This document shows positions 48,161 through 61,700 of a stretch of 64,000 bases of DNA, in pieces. The DNA is from Loxodes magnus (lineage: Eukaryota; Ciliophora; Karyorelictea; Loxodida; Loxodidae), in the NCBI GenBank assembly GCA_946699065.1, contig CAMPDV010000713.1:124001-188000 (forward strand). The letters are read 5' to 3'. The position numbers and the translations under genes are program-made. Numbering within the stretch: the first letter of the stretch is position 1; each line of letters begins with the position of its first letter. The notes under the pieces are model-generated. The model searched no databases. It had not been told where the DNA came from and was given only the letters and a program-made list of their open reading frames with translations.

Positions 48161-50753
48161 TTAAAATTTTTGATTTATAATATCTTCTTCAATGGCTTAT
48201 ATAACTGAAAAGCTATTAAAATATAAATGATAGAAAATTTAAATCTTCTATATTCGATCTTAGTATGAAGATTAAACAATTAAAATATAAACTTTTAATA
48301 ATCTTATGTATTATAATAGAAACACCGAAGATATATGGTTTAAATGAAAAATTTAGATTTTATTAAATTATTAAAATTTCATCAATTTAAAGAAAAACTA
48401 AGTTATAGTCATTTTAATGAGTACTTAGTCCTATAATAGCTTTTATAATATGAAAAAGAGATTTATTGAAGAGATTTACTAAATTTAAAGCTATAGATGT
48501 TTTTATATATTTAAGCAAGGAGTTGAAGGTATAAAAGTGACTGAAATTGTAGTTTTTTAATTTGAATATAGATGGAGAATCTGATTTTATATTTTATAGA
48601 AGGGAATAATTTTATCTTAAGGTTTATTTTATTTATATATCTCAGCTTTTTACTCTCTATCTTTGTATTATCTTCTACCTTTTGTTCTATCTTCCTATTT
48701 ATTTAAAATGGATTTTTATAGAATTCAATTATTTATAATGTTTTCTCTTCTTAATAAACTTAATAATCATATTCCTTAATTTTGTTAGAGTTATTGCTTT
48801 TAACTATAATTTTTAAACTTTACAGAGAATGATAAAAGCTAAGCTTGTTACTAAGATAACAAGTTTTTCACACATATTTTGGTTTTCTTTTTCTTTGTAA
48901 AATTAGCTTAAATTATGCGTTATTACCTCTATTTAATTGTAATAATTCCTTATGATTAATTTACATTTCTACGTGAAAAGCACTAGGGAGAATAAAATAT
49001 CTCCATAAAATTAAAAAGTCCTAATATTTATTCGACAAATAAACTTTAAACTAAAGGAATTGGAATAAAGTAGTTTGGCAATTATTTTAGATATAACATT
49101 TCTTTAACTAGCATATTAAAATAAAATTATCGTATAAGGTTTATTTTAAAGGTATAGTACTATAAATTAATAAAATGAAGGAACTTTTTTAATTTTGATA
49201 TAAATATCAGAAGTTAGCTTCATTTCATTCCTCTTATACTTATATAAAGAAAGAAAAATTAAGATAAGCTTATTATATTAAAAAATTTAAAAGCTTCTAA
49301 TTTCCTTGTGAAAATATTTTTAAGATTTTATATTTAAAAGATTAGAATTTTTATCTCTTTCCTCCTGGATAAATCTTTCCTTTTATAATTATATAGTTTA
49401 TTACATCTTAACTATAATGCAGTTTTTTCTTTAATAAGAAGTTAGTTGCAACTTAATTGATTTGTATTTATTGACTAGGAAGTTTTTCTTTTATTGACTA
49501 ATAATATTTTCACTTAAAATTCATTGCTTTATTATTTTTCTTTTATTTTAGTTTTTTTCTGTTAGATTCTTATTTTATCTAAAACTTTAGCTTTCTTAGT
49601 TTTAAAATTTACTATTCTCTATCTAATGAATTTAAATTATCTAGCTTAAACATATTTTAGGGCTTCTATATGATAAATTTTCTACTTCTATTTCTTTTTG
49701 ATAGATTTTTTCTAAATAAATCTAATTTTTAACTTTTATTAATGTAGAAAAATTTTAACATTCTAGCTTGATTATATCCTTACTTCTTATATGATAGAAT
49801 CTATGAATCTGCTAATAGAATAATTTGCATTTGCCCTAAATTTTTTTAATTTTAATAAAATAATTTTATACCAATCTAACTAAAAAGATATATATCCTCC
49901 TCTTTAAGAAAATTTATTAATCAAAGCTAAGACAATTATTAGTTCCTAATTTGGAATCTATAAATTTTAGCTGTTGGGTTTTATTTTCTTTAGATGAGTT
50001 CTAGTTTTAAACAGAGTATATTCTTCAATTTATTTAAAATAGTTATCCTCACTTATAAATCAGGCCTTTATCTCATTTAAGGATTTTAGGAATATTCCCT
50101 TTTTAAATAAGGAACTTGCTAAATTATTTCCTACTAAATCCCTCATTAAAAAAGAGAACATTTAATCACTTTCTTTAAGGAAAAATCCTTATTAATTCTT
50201 TAAAATAGTTACTACTATTAGCAAAAATAGAAACATAGCTATTGTACTGCTTCTACTTTTTAATAGCTAACCTTAAAACTATCAAATGTTCTACATTTAA
50301 AATAGAAGTATTTTAAATAATTTAGCTCTTAAAGATTAAGGACTCTCTATTATACAGGGATATTAGTTCTGTATACTAGAGGAAATATATTTATAGTCTT
50401 ATTCTTAATGAGAGTATTTAGAAGCTAAGTTTAGGATTTAACTCCTTTTTAAAGTTTATTATTCAAGATTCATGAAGATAGCCAAACTTATTTAGCTATA
50501 ATAATCCTTACTTTATCTTAAAAAGTGTTGAGTATATTAGTATGTTCATATGATATCTTTTACCTTATAAATCTAAAATAAGTAGAATTAGATAAATAAT
50601 TATTATAAAATAAGTATATAAAGGCTATTATTTTAAGCTTTTAGTTGTATTTTATATAATAAAGGAATAGGATTGTGATATAGGATATTATATGAGAAGA
50701 TAATAATTAAACTAATAAATTTACTTTTTTACTTATTTAATATATTATAAGGT
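48161..50753. other. AT-rich intergenic, nothing recognised
   Basis: About 2.6 kb with pyrimidine-rich, Leu/Phe-coding frames on both strands but no motif or conserved start. Confidence 0.4.
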
Positions 50754-51410
50754 ATGGATATGGATGCTTTCATTTATTCAGGTAGACAGATTACAAATCT
50801 AAAAGTTTGGTGGTAAAAAGCATTAGTAGATGATAAAGAAAATAATAAGCACTTTAAATCATTTTTTTCTAGTTGTTGATGCTTTATATATTTGATGTAG
50901 CAAACTTTTTTAATTTGAAGAAATTGATCTAATATACATGGAAAAAATAAAAAAGAAGCTTAATAAGATTTTATGAATGAAACTAGTGATGATATTATCG
51001 AAAATTAGCACTTATAGTTTGAAGTTAATAAAATAGATTTGTAACTGGAAGAGAAAAATTTGGTGGTAAGATATGAGTCACCAAACTAGGAGTTACATAT
51101 ACGATGGACTTGTATTTTCAATAGACCAAAATTTGAAATATATATTCTCTTAATATATCTATTTAATCATAATTTTAGTTCTGTATTATATTCAATGTTC
51201 TTCTAGTAAGGAAATTAACTCTATGATAAATCCAAAATATTTTATAATCTGGATTTGCATTTAAAAAAGTATTTTCATGCCTTAAACTAAAATTAGATAC
51301 CTTCAATTAACTTTAAATAAGATATTTATAGCATCAAGAATCTCATTCAGGTTATCGAATATTTTGAAACTAATTAAAGACTCTCTGGATTTTAGTAAAA
51401 GATACAGCTA
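50754..51410 (+). CDS. hypothetical protein
   Basis: From ATG 50754 the frame reads MDMDAFIYSGRQITNLKVWW, then NETSDDIIENQHLQFEVNKI, VVRYESPNQELHIRWT and LIQVIEYFETNQRLSGFQ: about 220 residues of coding-like composition under the reassigned code, with early Trp codons as TGA. There is no recognised domain and no certain end; the frame stays open to a TGA near 51700, but composition turns non-coding after 51410. A hydrophobic stretch near residue 125-145 could be a membrane helix. Confidence 0.38.
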
Positions 51411-52257
51411 ATATAATTTTTTTAACTAAGAAAATTGTTTATTTTTTTAGTTTTAAAGCATATAATAAATTTTTAAAAATAGCAAAAGCATATCGATAAT
51501 CACAAATAGAGAACTTAAAATATTTCTAACAATGAAAATTATTAAATTTAAAGAGTTCTAATCTAATACTTCTTTTTAAATTTACATTCTTTTCTTATTA
51601 TTTAAATAATAGTTAAGGCTAGATAATTTAAACCTCTTATAAAATTCCAGCTCTATTGTTCAGTTCAATTTTAATAGATTTTTCTTTTATCTATAAAATG
51701 AAATTTTTCAAATTATGTATATTCCTATAATCTAGAATCCTTTAATAAACTAATATCTATTAATATAATAGTAACTAGATATCATATTATATCCTTCTAA
51801 TTTTTATCTTTCATTAGCTAAAATCTTACAAAAGCCGATTCAACTCTTATAGAAAAAGCCTGCTTTATTCCTTTTCATGATATAATGATTGATTATAATA
51901 AAAGCATTAATATTATAACTTAAAAGTCTTAAATTTAACTCTAGACTTTTTTAAAATTATTCATCTAAAAATCAAAGTAACTATTTTCGCTTTGAGTATG
52001 ATGATTTAGGTATTAGATTAGCGAAATAAACTGTTTTCTATACCTAATAGATTCTTATAGATATTTCTTAGAGTTAAATTAAATGTTTATTTGAGAAGTA
52101 TTAGCTTTATATTTAGCAATTTGCTATGCTAAATTTTGATATGTTAGTATATTAATGTAATGAACTATTATAAAATCATATTAATAGTTCTATTTTATAT
52201 TCTTCTAAATATATCTTTGAATAGTATATTTACCGATGAAGTCATTAGTTATAACAG
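51411..52257. other. AT-rich intergenic upstream of the tRNA gene
   Basis: Nothing recognised apart from the tRNA gene that follows. Confidence 0.45.
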
Positions 52258-52329
52258 GGCTGCTTAGCATAGTGGTAGTGCGTTTGATTTGTAATCAAAA
52301 GGTCGAGGGTTCGATCCCCTCAGTAGCCT
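52258..52329 (+). tRNA. tRNA-Thr, anticodon UGU
   Basis: A 72-nt cloverleaf with no intron. Acceptor stem GGCTGCT pairs with AGTAGCC (one G-U); D stem GCA/TGC; anticodon stem TTTGA/TCAAA with loop TTTGTAA (anticodon TGT, reads ACA); variable loop AGGTC; T stem GAGGG/CCCTC with loop TTCGATC; discriminator T. The internal promoters are canonical: box A TAGCATAGTGG and box B GGTTCGATCCC. TTTT follows at 52331 as a Pol III terminator. CCA is not encoded, as expected for a nuclear gene. Confidence 0.93.
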
Positions 52330-52330
52330 G

Positions 52331-52334
52331 TTTT
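52331..52334 (+). terminator. Pol III T-run terminator of tRNA-Thr
   Basis: Four T residues directly after the tRNA, within G-TTTT-A. Confidence 0.7.
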
Positions 52335-52509
52335 ACTGGCTTTATTAATTAGATTTATATTTACGAATATTAAGGATTTAAAAAGTAGTTAATATTATAC
52401 TAAAATAAAAGCTTATATTAAATTCATAATTATAACAATTATAAGTAGGAATACAGAGCATTAGATATATATCTAGTACTAACAAAGATTATCATCAAAT
52501 TATTTAACT

Positions 52510-52770
52510 ATGCTATTTATAACCCTTTTGGTAGTAATAGATAAGGTATTTTCGATAAATTATTCAAATTTTAACTAAAAGCCCAAGAGTCATAATTATA
52601 TTCATAGGTAAGCTAATAAATTTGGGGAATTTGAGAATCATTTTAAATTAATAAAGACTGAAACAGAAATGGGAAAAGCCATAACCACATAAATAAATTA
52701 GATAATATCAAATGCGCTGTATTACATAGATTTAGAAGATGATGCCTAGTAAATAAGCCTTACTAAAGCA
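52510..52770 (+). other. possible start of an unrecognised gene
   Basis: ATG 52510 opens with a signal-peptide-like start (MLFITLLVVIDKVFSINYSN) and a coding-like stretch (TETEMGKAITTQINQIISNA, IDLEDDAQQ) with ~30% G-starting codons. Beyond ~52770 the frame stays open for nearly 3 kb, but composition drops to that of non-coding DNA. No domain is recognised. Confidence 0.3.
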
Positions 52771-55700
52771 TATATATATATATTCAAAAGCCTTAATGAT
52801 AGTTAAGATAGAAACCTATGCTTTATACTAAAATCCTTTATTTATATCTCTTAAAATTAAGTTTATTAAGGTTATGTGAGTCTTTTTTTCTCCTAATAAT
52901 CTAAACTTAGAAGTAATAAATTAGCTAGATTTAAATTTTATTATTGAACAGGGAATTTAGTAAGTGACTTATTAAAAAATCAAGTAAATTGGAGAAAATA
53001 AAATAAAATTGGATTAAGTCTTCGGAAAATTTAACTAAGACATATGTAAAGTCACACATTAAAAATTTCAGAGCATAAAACGAATGAAATTAAAGATTTA
53101 TCTAACCTGACTTAATAAAGTAGTTCAAATATATTTAAAAATGATGCTTAGTTTACTTTATTTGAAGACTGAGAAAAAGAAATAATTTTAGTTTATTAAA
53201 TTAATTCTTTAATAAAGTCTAGTTACTAGTATAGTAGTCAACAAAAATTAAATTATGGCGATTCTTTATAGTTGATAAAATAAAATTATAATTGAAATAA
53301 CTTAAGCAATCATTTATATAAACTCATCGTCTTTGGATACTCATAGTGATTAAATTTACTTTTGAATATAAAATTCCTAACTTTTACCTATCATTTTGAA
53401 ATAATGAATAAAGTATCTTCATATAAACAATCGATAGGATATTTAAAGTTAAGATTGAACTTAAATTTCTAGACTCGTTAATAATAATCTTAATTCATAC
53501 TCTTTTTTAACTTAATATATTCATAAGAGTTATCTCTTACTATAGATGTATAACTCAATTTATAAATAATAACTATACACCTTTTTAATGTATATCTGAT
53601 ATTATCAGCTATCTTTATGCTTAATATTTAAAGTCAAAAAATCACTAAATATATTTTCTTTTCTAAGCCTAAGCTTGATTTATATTATTATAGCTCTTTT
53701 ATTTCTATTTTAAAACTATTATCTAAAATTTAGTTCTTTTCTGTGAAAAATTAAGTTTTATCTTTTCTACAATAAATATCTTAATTTTCTTATTCAATTC
53801 ATCCTAAAATATAAATATAGCTCTGTAGTAAATGTAGTGAAATTATAAATCCTAAATTTTATTCTAAACTTATTATTTCTTTCATAGCTATAACTAATAT
53901 TCTAATTAGCTCAGGTTATACAAAGTGTTATTAGACACTAAAATAACGAAATTGTTCATTATACTAGTAAGAGTTGCTTCTTATTTATACTTCTAGCTTA
54001 CTATTCATATAATTAAATCTATTTACTCCAAATACTCTAAGATTTGCCTAACTCATGCTTTTGTAGTTAAATTTTATTTTTGCTTAATTTTTCTTTTTTA
54101 CTTATACTACGTGATTGCTCATTTCTCTTAATATATCTTAAATAAGCTATTTGACTTATATTTGCTATACTTATTAATGGTAATTTTCATCCATATATTA
54201 TGTAGCTCTTTTAGAGATAATTAATAGTAGTTGCTATTTTACCTTCTACTAATATTAATTAACTAATACCAAATTCTCTCTAAGGAGACATGCAAAATGC
54301 ATCTAAGATTTTTATTTATTTTACTTAAATTTAGAAAAACTAAACAGGTAGAAATGAGCACATATTAGCCTTTTAGCTGTATAGCTTATAGTTACTATAA
54401 AATAGCTAATATAATAGGTTTGAATAACTATCATTAGACAACTATCATTAACACTCTTAGTATCAGTTATGGTTATAATATTCGTAAATATAGCTTTAAG
54501 CTAGTTGTTCCTATATAATCTTATTTATTCATTTTATTACTAAATCTTTAGAAAATGCTTTAAGCCTAAAAATTCTAAATGCTGCAGCATATGGAAATAA
54601 ACATAGAGGATAAAGCATGTTACTACTAGTAATTCTAACAAGTAAACTGCTTCATTATAGCAATATTCCTCTTTAGAGTATGATAAGAACTTAATATTAC
54701 AGATGATATATTGGGAGTTATATAGGATATATTACTATATAGAGAGAACAAATTACTAAATTAAGTACCACAGTAATCTAATGTAAGAGGCTTTATTTCC
54801 TCAGTAATCATTTGCTTTAATTTTATAAGAAACACTACATAACTATTTTTTAAAGGACCAGTTAGGTATTATAACTATATAAAAGAGAATAGACAAACAT
54901 TAATTAATTTGCACCAATGTTAAAAGTATCTTCTATAGAAACTTTTACTTATAAACTCTTTTTAAAATCACAATATCTGCCTTATGAGATATGACAAAAG
55001 GATATCAGAATTGTAGAAATCTAAATGATAAACAGAAATAACTGTAAATTACAACTACAGACTCTTATCTTAAGATCTATTTGAATTGCACAAACTTCTA
55101 CCAAATCTAGTTATAGATTCAGTTTCCCTGAAAGCATTTAGTTTTATTTATAACTTTAGATTTTAAACAAATTTAGTTGTATAAATTTAAATTATCAGGA
55201 TGATAAATTATTTTCAAAAGCTAATTAAATAAATTAGAAACTTTTAGAATTAAAGCAAATATAACTATATAAGGCTTAGATTATATTAATCTAATGATCA
55301 CCCTAAATTTATATAACTAAAGCAACTAGCTCTTAATTTTAAAGTCTTTAGAAGAAACAAAATTGGTATTTATTTAAAAGTAGTAGAAATGTCATGGCAA
55401 TAAGATAGCTCATTTATTGATAAGCTTAGGTAAGTAAATTTAGTAAATAATTTAAGGTAAATCTTTAGTATTTTATGCTTGGCTTATTATCTAAATAAAT
55501 CTTTTTAATAAGATCAAATTAATATATTTGAGATACTTTAATATTTCCTTCATTTTTAAGCCTGGAATTAGAGTAAATAATTGTATAATTTAAAGTATTA
55601 GGCTCCTAAGTTTTTTTATTTGAAATACATAGTTAATCTTAAAATGAGACACTTAAGACTTTGTTGTTATGTTTAGAAAAAAACAATAGTTGGCTAAAAA

Positions 55701-55788
55701 ACCTTTCTCTTGATGTATAATTATTAGAGATAAATAATAAAAAAATTAAAATATGAAAAATTGCTTCATTTGGTTTAGGAAGTTTCCC
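52771..55788. other. AT-rich, open frame without coding signature
   Basis: The frame from 52510 remains open with few TGA codons, but codon composition is not gene-like. I cannot tell a diverged gene from chance openness in AT-rich DNA. Confidence 0.3.
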
Positions 55789-58700
55789 TCAAGCCTACTA
55801 AAAGTTATTTTAATTGTTTGATTGGATATTCTTATCATTTTATTATTATTGACTATTATTTTCTTCTTGCTAAGGAATATTTTCATTTTCTATCTAACTT
55901 GTGTTCTCATTTTTTAAGAATATAAAATGTTCACTCTCTAATCTGACAATGTCTATAGTTCCTATCTAAGAAAATTTATCATTCTATAACTAAGTTTATT
56001 TCTCATATTTCTATTCTATTACTTTCTCACTTCCAGATAAGTTGCCAATATCTTTCTCTTACTTTAGAAAGCTTACACTTTCTAATCTTACAAAGTCTTT
56101 ATTAGCTAATTTTTCATTTTAGACTTGTGAAATTTATTTGCTTTTCTTGAATAATTTCCAATTTTCTTACTGGTGAGTATCAATATTTTCTGTCTATGCT
56201 GGATTCTCATTTTAAACTTCGAAGCTTTAATTTAATTAAGATAGAGGATTGTTATTTTTTTCCAATTAGAGGAAATTCCTCTCTCCTTATTAGCTATATT
56301 TCTTATTTTTAACTTAAACAAATTTATCACTTTCTATCTGCAGAAATTCCATACTTCCAATTTAGCTTAGTTTTTTCGACTTAAGATTCTACATTTATAT
56401 CATTTTAAATCTAAGGTACTATTTAATTTTCTAAATAAAGACTACTCAAACTCTCTAGCTAACTAAACTTTTCGCTTTCAAACGAAACAAAATTATCACT
56501 TGTCTTTCTAAAGAAATTCCATACTATCGAATGCCACTATTTTTTCAGTTTAAATCTTATTTATTTTAAAGCTTTCTTTCTATATTGTTTTTGTGTCTTA
56601 CAACTACATAAATTTCTTAAGTTTTAATGCTTGAAATTTCTAATTTTGTTGCTTGGCATTTTCTTCCACTTCAGGTTATTAATTTTCTTAGTGCTTTTCT
56701 TTCTCTTAGATACGTTCTTCTTTAGATTAGAAAAGTATCACTTATTTCTTATTTGAGTCTTCTGAACTATTATCACCTATTTTAGATCTAAAAGTCTCGC
56801 TATTAATGATATCTAACGCTGTTTAGTTCTATTCATTTTAGGATATTTGCTCTAGCCTTTTCATATCTTTCTCATCTTACTTACATTCTTAAAGTTCTTC
56901 TCTCTTTTCTCCTCTAGCTTTTAGTTTTCTTAACTTAAGATAAATGTAGAAATTATAGAGAATAATAGATAAGGCAAGCAGGTAGTTTCCAAACACAATA
57001 AGGAAAGTAAATAAAACTACTACAAAAGCAAAGTTTTCACACTTATCAGGATCTTGGGTGATGTAGATAGAATGCTGCAAGAATAGGAAGAAAATCCAAG
57101 TTTCATTTATTATTAGGACTGTTAATTCAAGCCTATCCTTAAGTGGTCTAAACTTGCATAAGTATAAGATATAGCTGAATGAAATTATGCAACTTAGAGA
57201 TATTTAAAGTTCTGGTTGTTCTTGTCCAAAAATAATGACGAAGGACTGTAATATTCTCCTAAGTAAGAAGACAGTGTAAAACTAAAGGCAGTACTAATTA
57301 TCTGACTCCTTTAGCTCACTTAGCAGGCTTCTATAATTTTACTTGATTTAAACATGGAAGAAAGTATCCTTTGCATTAGGATTCTCCTAGGATTAAGCTA
57401 AAGATAAAGACTACTAGAATTTTCTAAGCTTAAAATAAATTAGACATTAGAAAGCTAGCATCAGTAACTAAATTAGCAAACTTACTAGTATAATATACGA
57501 GAATACACTATTAAAAGCAACCCAGGAATCGCTTACGCTAGTGAATCTAATTTAAATTAGTGCATAAGTCACAGTTCCTAAAGACATATTTAAGATAAGT
57601 CTAATAAAGGTGGAATATTTATAATTTATGTAGACTTATTGCATATATTACTTGAATCGAAATTTCCAGTCTCTAGCTAATCAAATAAATATAAATAAGA
57701 AACTGCAAAGCAGAAAGTTAAGAATTTCTACCAATCCATTTGATAAGAATGTTGCTGAGTTCATTCCTTAGACTTGTAAGTTGTATCAAATGTCTCTTTA
57801 TGACTTTTAGTTTGAGTTTAGATCTAGGCCTATAGCATCGAGGGTCAATTATTGTAAATCCTAATTAACTAAATATAAGGCTTGGAATATTTTCGGCATC
57901 ATAATTGAAACCATGCCTGTGCAGACAATCATTTCATCTAGACAATAAGCAATCCAGAGTTATCAGCAAGTGGAGGATGAGCCAGAGCTTGCAATTAAAG
58001 CTATCATTCCAGCTGAAATAGTTATGGGAATAACAACCTAACGAAAGTTTTAAATAAAATAGGCTAATTGTTCTTTATAACTTGTTAAATTCAAATCTTT
58101 AATAGATTTGGGAGGTATTACTTTAGAGCTCTCTTCGTTTTCTTTTATCGTACTTAGATTTTAGATGCATGATTTGAATTAAGGAAAATACATATAATCA
58201 TTAGAGCACTTTTTGCATTTAAATTCTTCTTTATCGCATTTTTCACAAAATGGGATACTTTAGTTGCATAGTTTACAATATCCTTTTCCAGCGTAATCTT
58301 GATAAGCTACTGGACATTTAAGAAAGCATTTGCTAGCTGATTCTAATAGTTTATAGGGTTTCTAACATTTAGTGCATAAATTATTAGAACACTCTTCACA
58401 ATTAAGATAAAGGGAAGAGCAAGCTACGCATTTATTATTCTCTAAGTAGAACTTATTTTCGCATAACTTGCACTATGTTCCTTGGTCGCTACATTCTTCG
58501 CAATTAATGATATTCTACCTGCATTCTACACATTTATCTTTAGCTTAGAATGTACTCTTAGGACATTTTTCTAGGCATTAATTTCTAAATAAAACTAGAA
58601 GAGCGTCGCATTTAACACAGCTTTCAGATTCACATTCTAGACAGTTAGGAAAAATCTAACTACACTGAACACATTTACCATTTGATAATACCATATCTTT

Positions 58701-61700
58701 TTAACACTTGAAGCATTTTTCTCCTTTTTCATTGCATTCTAAACATGAAGGAATCTGACTCTAGCAAGATTTGCATATGGAATCTCCATCAGAATCTTAT
58801 TAATCAGCTGGACATTATACTACACACTGATTATTAGCCAGCTTTAAAGGATTTCTACAATAAAGACATTTGGACTAATCAAGGCACTTGACACAATCTT
58901 TATTTACTAGCGAGCAAGATTCGCAAATTTGTTTCTACTAATTCCAGTAATATTCATCCTAGCATCTCAAGCACTTACTACCAGAACTATCACACTAGTC
59001 GCAATATTACATCTTGCATAAGCATTCGTTGTTTTATATATACAAACTATTAGCACATTAAGTGCAAATCGTGTCTTAGTTGGCATTCTAGATGCATTAG
59101 GAACATTGGCTAATATAATTGCTACATGGCTTGCATAAACCTGTATTTTTATCTAAAATAAGACCTTAATCACATACCTCACATGTTATCTTTCCATTGC
59201 TTTCACTACATTATTTGCAGTTCTAGATTTAGCTTTAGCATGGCTAGCAAGTGGATGACGATTATTATAAATAGAACCCATTATAACAACTTGAGCACTA
59301 GTTTTGATTCTTTCCAAAGCAAGTAGCACAACTTTAATGACAGATTAAAAGGCAGTTACTTATATGAGGACCATTACAAGTGCTTAGCTTGCAGTTTTTC
59401 CAGCATTCATTATTATCAAACAAATCTTATGTGTCTGATTATTAAAGAAAAGTCTCATAAGTATAAAACTTAAACTGATATAACTCTCCTATAAAGTTAT
59501 ATTATTTTTGACTAGCTCCTAGTATTATTCAGCTATCTGCACTGAATTATAGAAAAGTAGCTGAATAAGAATCGCAGTTCACTAATGAGTTTTAAATAAA
59601 CTCTGATAAGCATATTTAAACTGTTGGGTTTTCCGAGTTGATTGCAAAAGAAAACAAGGTTCATTTCATATTCGAAACTGTATAACTATACGACTCTTTA
59701 GATGAGAATGAAGCTAGTACTATTTATATTGTTGACCGTTATAAATCTAAGCCTTTTATTTATATAGTAATTGACTATTAGATTGGTTATGTTATTTGAC
59801 AAATTATTCTTCAAACTGAAACTAATAGATTTCTACTTTATCTGATTAGTCTGTTTTTTCAAATCCTTATTTTAGAATCAGAATGAAAGACTGTAACTTT
59901 AGATAGAATATTTTGAAGGATCATAAGCTATTTCTGCAAACATGTAATTTAAGGCATCTTATTAATCACTGCTTTCTATTATTTGCTCATCTTAGATAGC
60001 TCTTAAGTAAGGTAGCTTTTCGTTTTCATATATATTAGGAGAGGTGCAATTAGATTCCCCTGCAAATACGCATGAATTTTCTTTTTTGACTATTTAAATT
60101 CAATCTTATTTTGTTAGATTTTTATTGTTAGTATAAAATTGTGGCTGAAGAACACTTCCATTGAATTCTGGAAATCCAAAAACATAATCATTTCAAAGTA
60201 ATTCGAAGTTACTATAAAAATCATATCAGTCTCATTAAAAATCCTAGCACTATAATTCTTAAGAATCAACCTAATCAGTTTAGCAAGCAAATCCTTAGCC
60301 ATCAATATTGATTTAGAAGGATAAAAAGAATCATTTATTCTTTTCGGTTTTTTGATTGAGATTAAGTTCATTTTAAGGACTAGTAATTTCTATCATTTAT
60401 TAGTTTAAGATAGAATCATACTTTATTTATATTTTGAAGTAGTTAATGTAAAACAAAACTCTTTTTTCTTTTAAAATATCACCACCTTTTGATACATATG
60501 CAATCATAAAAAGAAATTTTATTTAATCGTCAGTTCCATTGTTTTTAATTCAAAAGCTGACAGCTCATCTTTCGTTTGAATTTCGATTTGGATCATATTT
60601 GTATTATGAGAAATTTTTATTTTAAAGATCTGTATTTGATTATGGTTTTAAGGGAATATCAGAAAGTTCGAAATAGTTATAGAGAAAGCAACTTCTAACT
60701 TCAGGAGAGGAACATTCGGTACAATACGACCCTCGATGACAAGGAGTTTCAAACTTAGCTATTTAAAAAAATTAATCTAGACTGAGATAAGAATTAAATA
60801 GATAAATTCTAGATTAAAGAACATATCCACTAAAATAATTTCCATCAGATAGGGATATTTATTAGTCTTCCGTTCAATCAATTAGAGTGTTAATACTGGT
60901 CTTATGCATCGAGTTATCTCCAGCACTAGGAATATAGACATACAGATCTATTATTTGATTAATCTTATCGAAAGAATTTCCTATAAAAATCCAAGCTTTG
61001 CAATTTATTTCCCTTTAGTCATAAAAAGTAACCTCAGAACTATCTTAATAATTATATCCTATTATTTGAAAAGAGTAAACTGTATCTTGAACTTCATATT
61101 GCTTAAAATTCACTTAGTATCTATAACTTAGTGACTAAATATTCTGTTGATTGTTTCATGAGCTACAGCTGTTCTAAATTCAAGCTGAGAAGCTTAAATA
61201 GTTAGGGGAGTATTTTAACATATAAATATATTCTTCGAAAGTTAATAAAATTCATAAGTTTTGATTATCTGGATCTTATTCATAAGGAATGCTTTCTGAA
61301 TATAAACTGTAAAACTAAAAATCTTAGCAATCAGAAATTTCAGGTCCTTTGCAATACCCTCCACAGTATTAGTCGCATGGCATTTTTAAAATAGCTTCTT
61401 TAAAATTTTCTGAGATTCATTATGAATTTTAATATCAAAATAAAGCTATAAAATTCTCCCTTCCACGCTTTTGCTGTTTAGACTTCCTATGTACATCACT
61501 AAATCATCTCCAAAGTATTAAAACATATATGTCTATAAATTCTTAGTTTCGCAGTCTTAACTAAATCCGTTTTATATCTAAGTAAGGCAAAGCACCACGC
61601 TACCTTCTTGATTCTCTATTTGCTTATATTTCAAGCCAACAAAAATTCATTACCTGCAAGTATTATTAAGGCTGAACTCAGCACATTCCTAAATATTTTC

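Noticed and set aside
59660-59800. 17-, 23- or 25-nt GT...AG segments as introns at the frame change in the large receptor
   Set aside because: The 17- and 23-nt candidates do not give the required frame. The 25-nt candidate does but lacks a GTAAGT donor, so it was left as an unexplained break.
60114-60371. 85-codon minus-strand open frame
   Set aside because: It is a shifted frame inside the large receptor gene; the neighbouring frame carries the LamG-like repeats.
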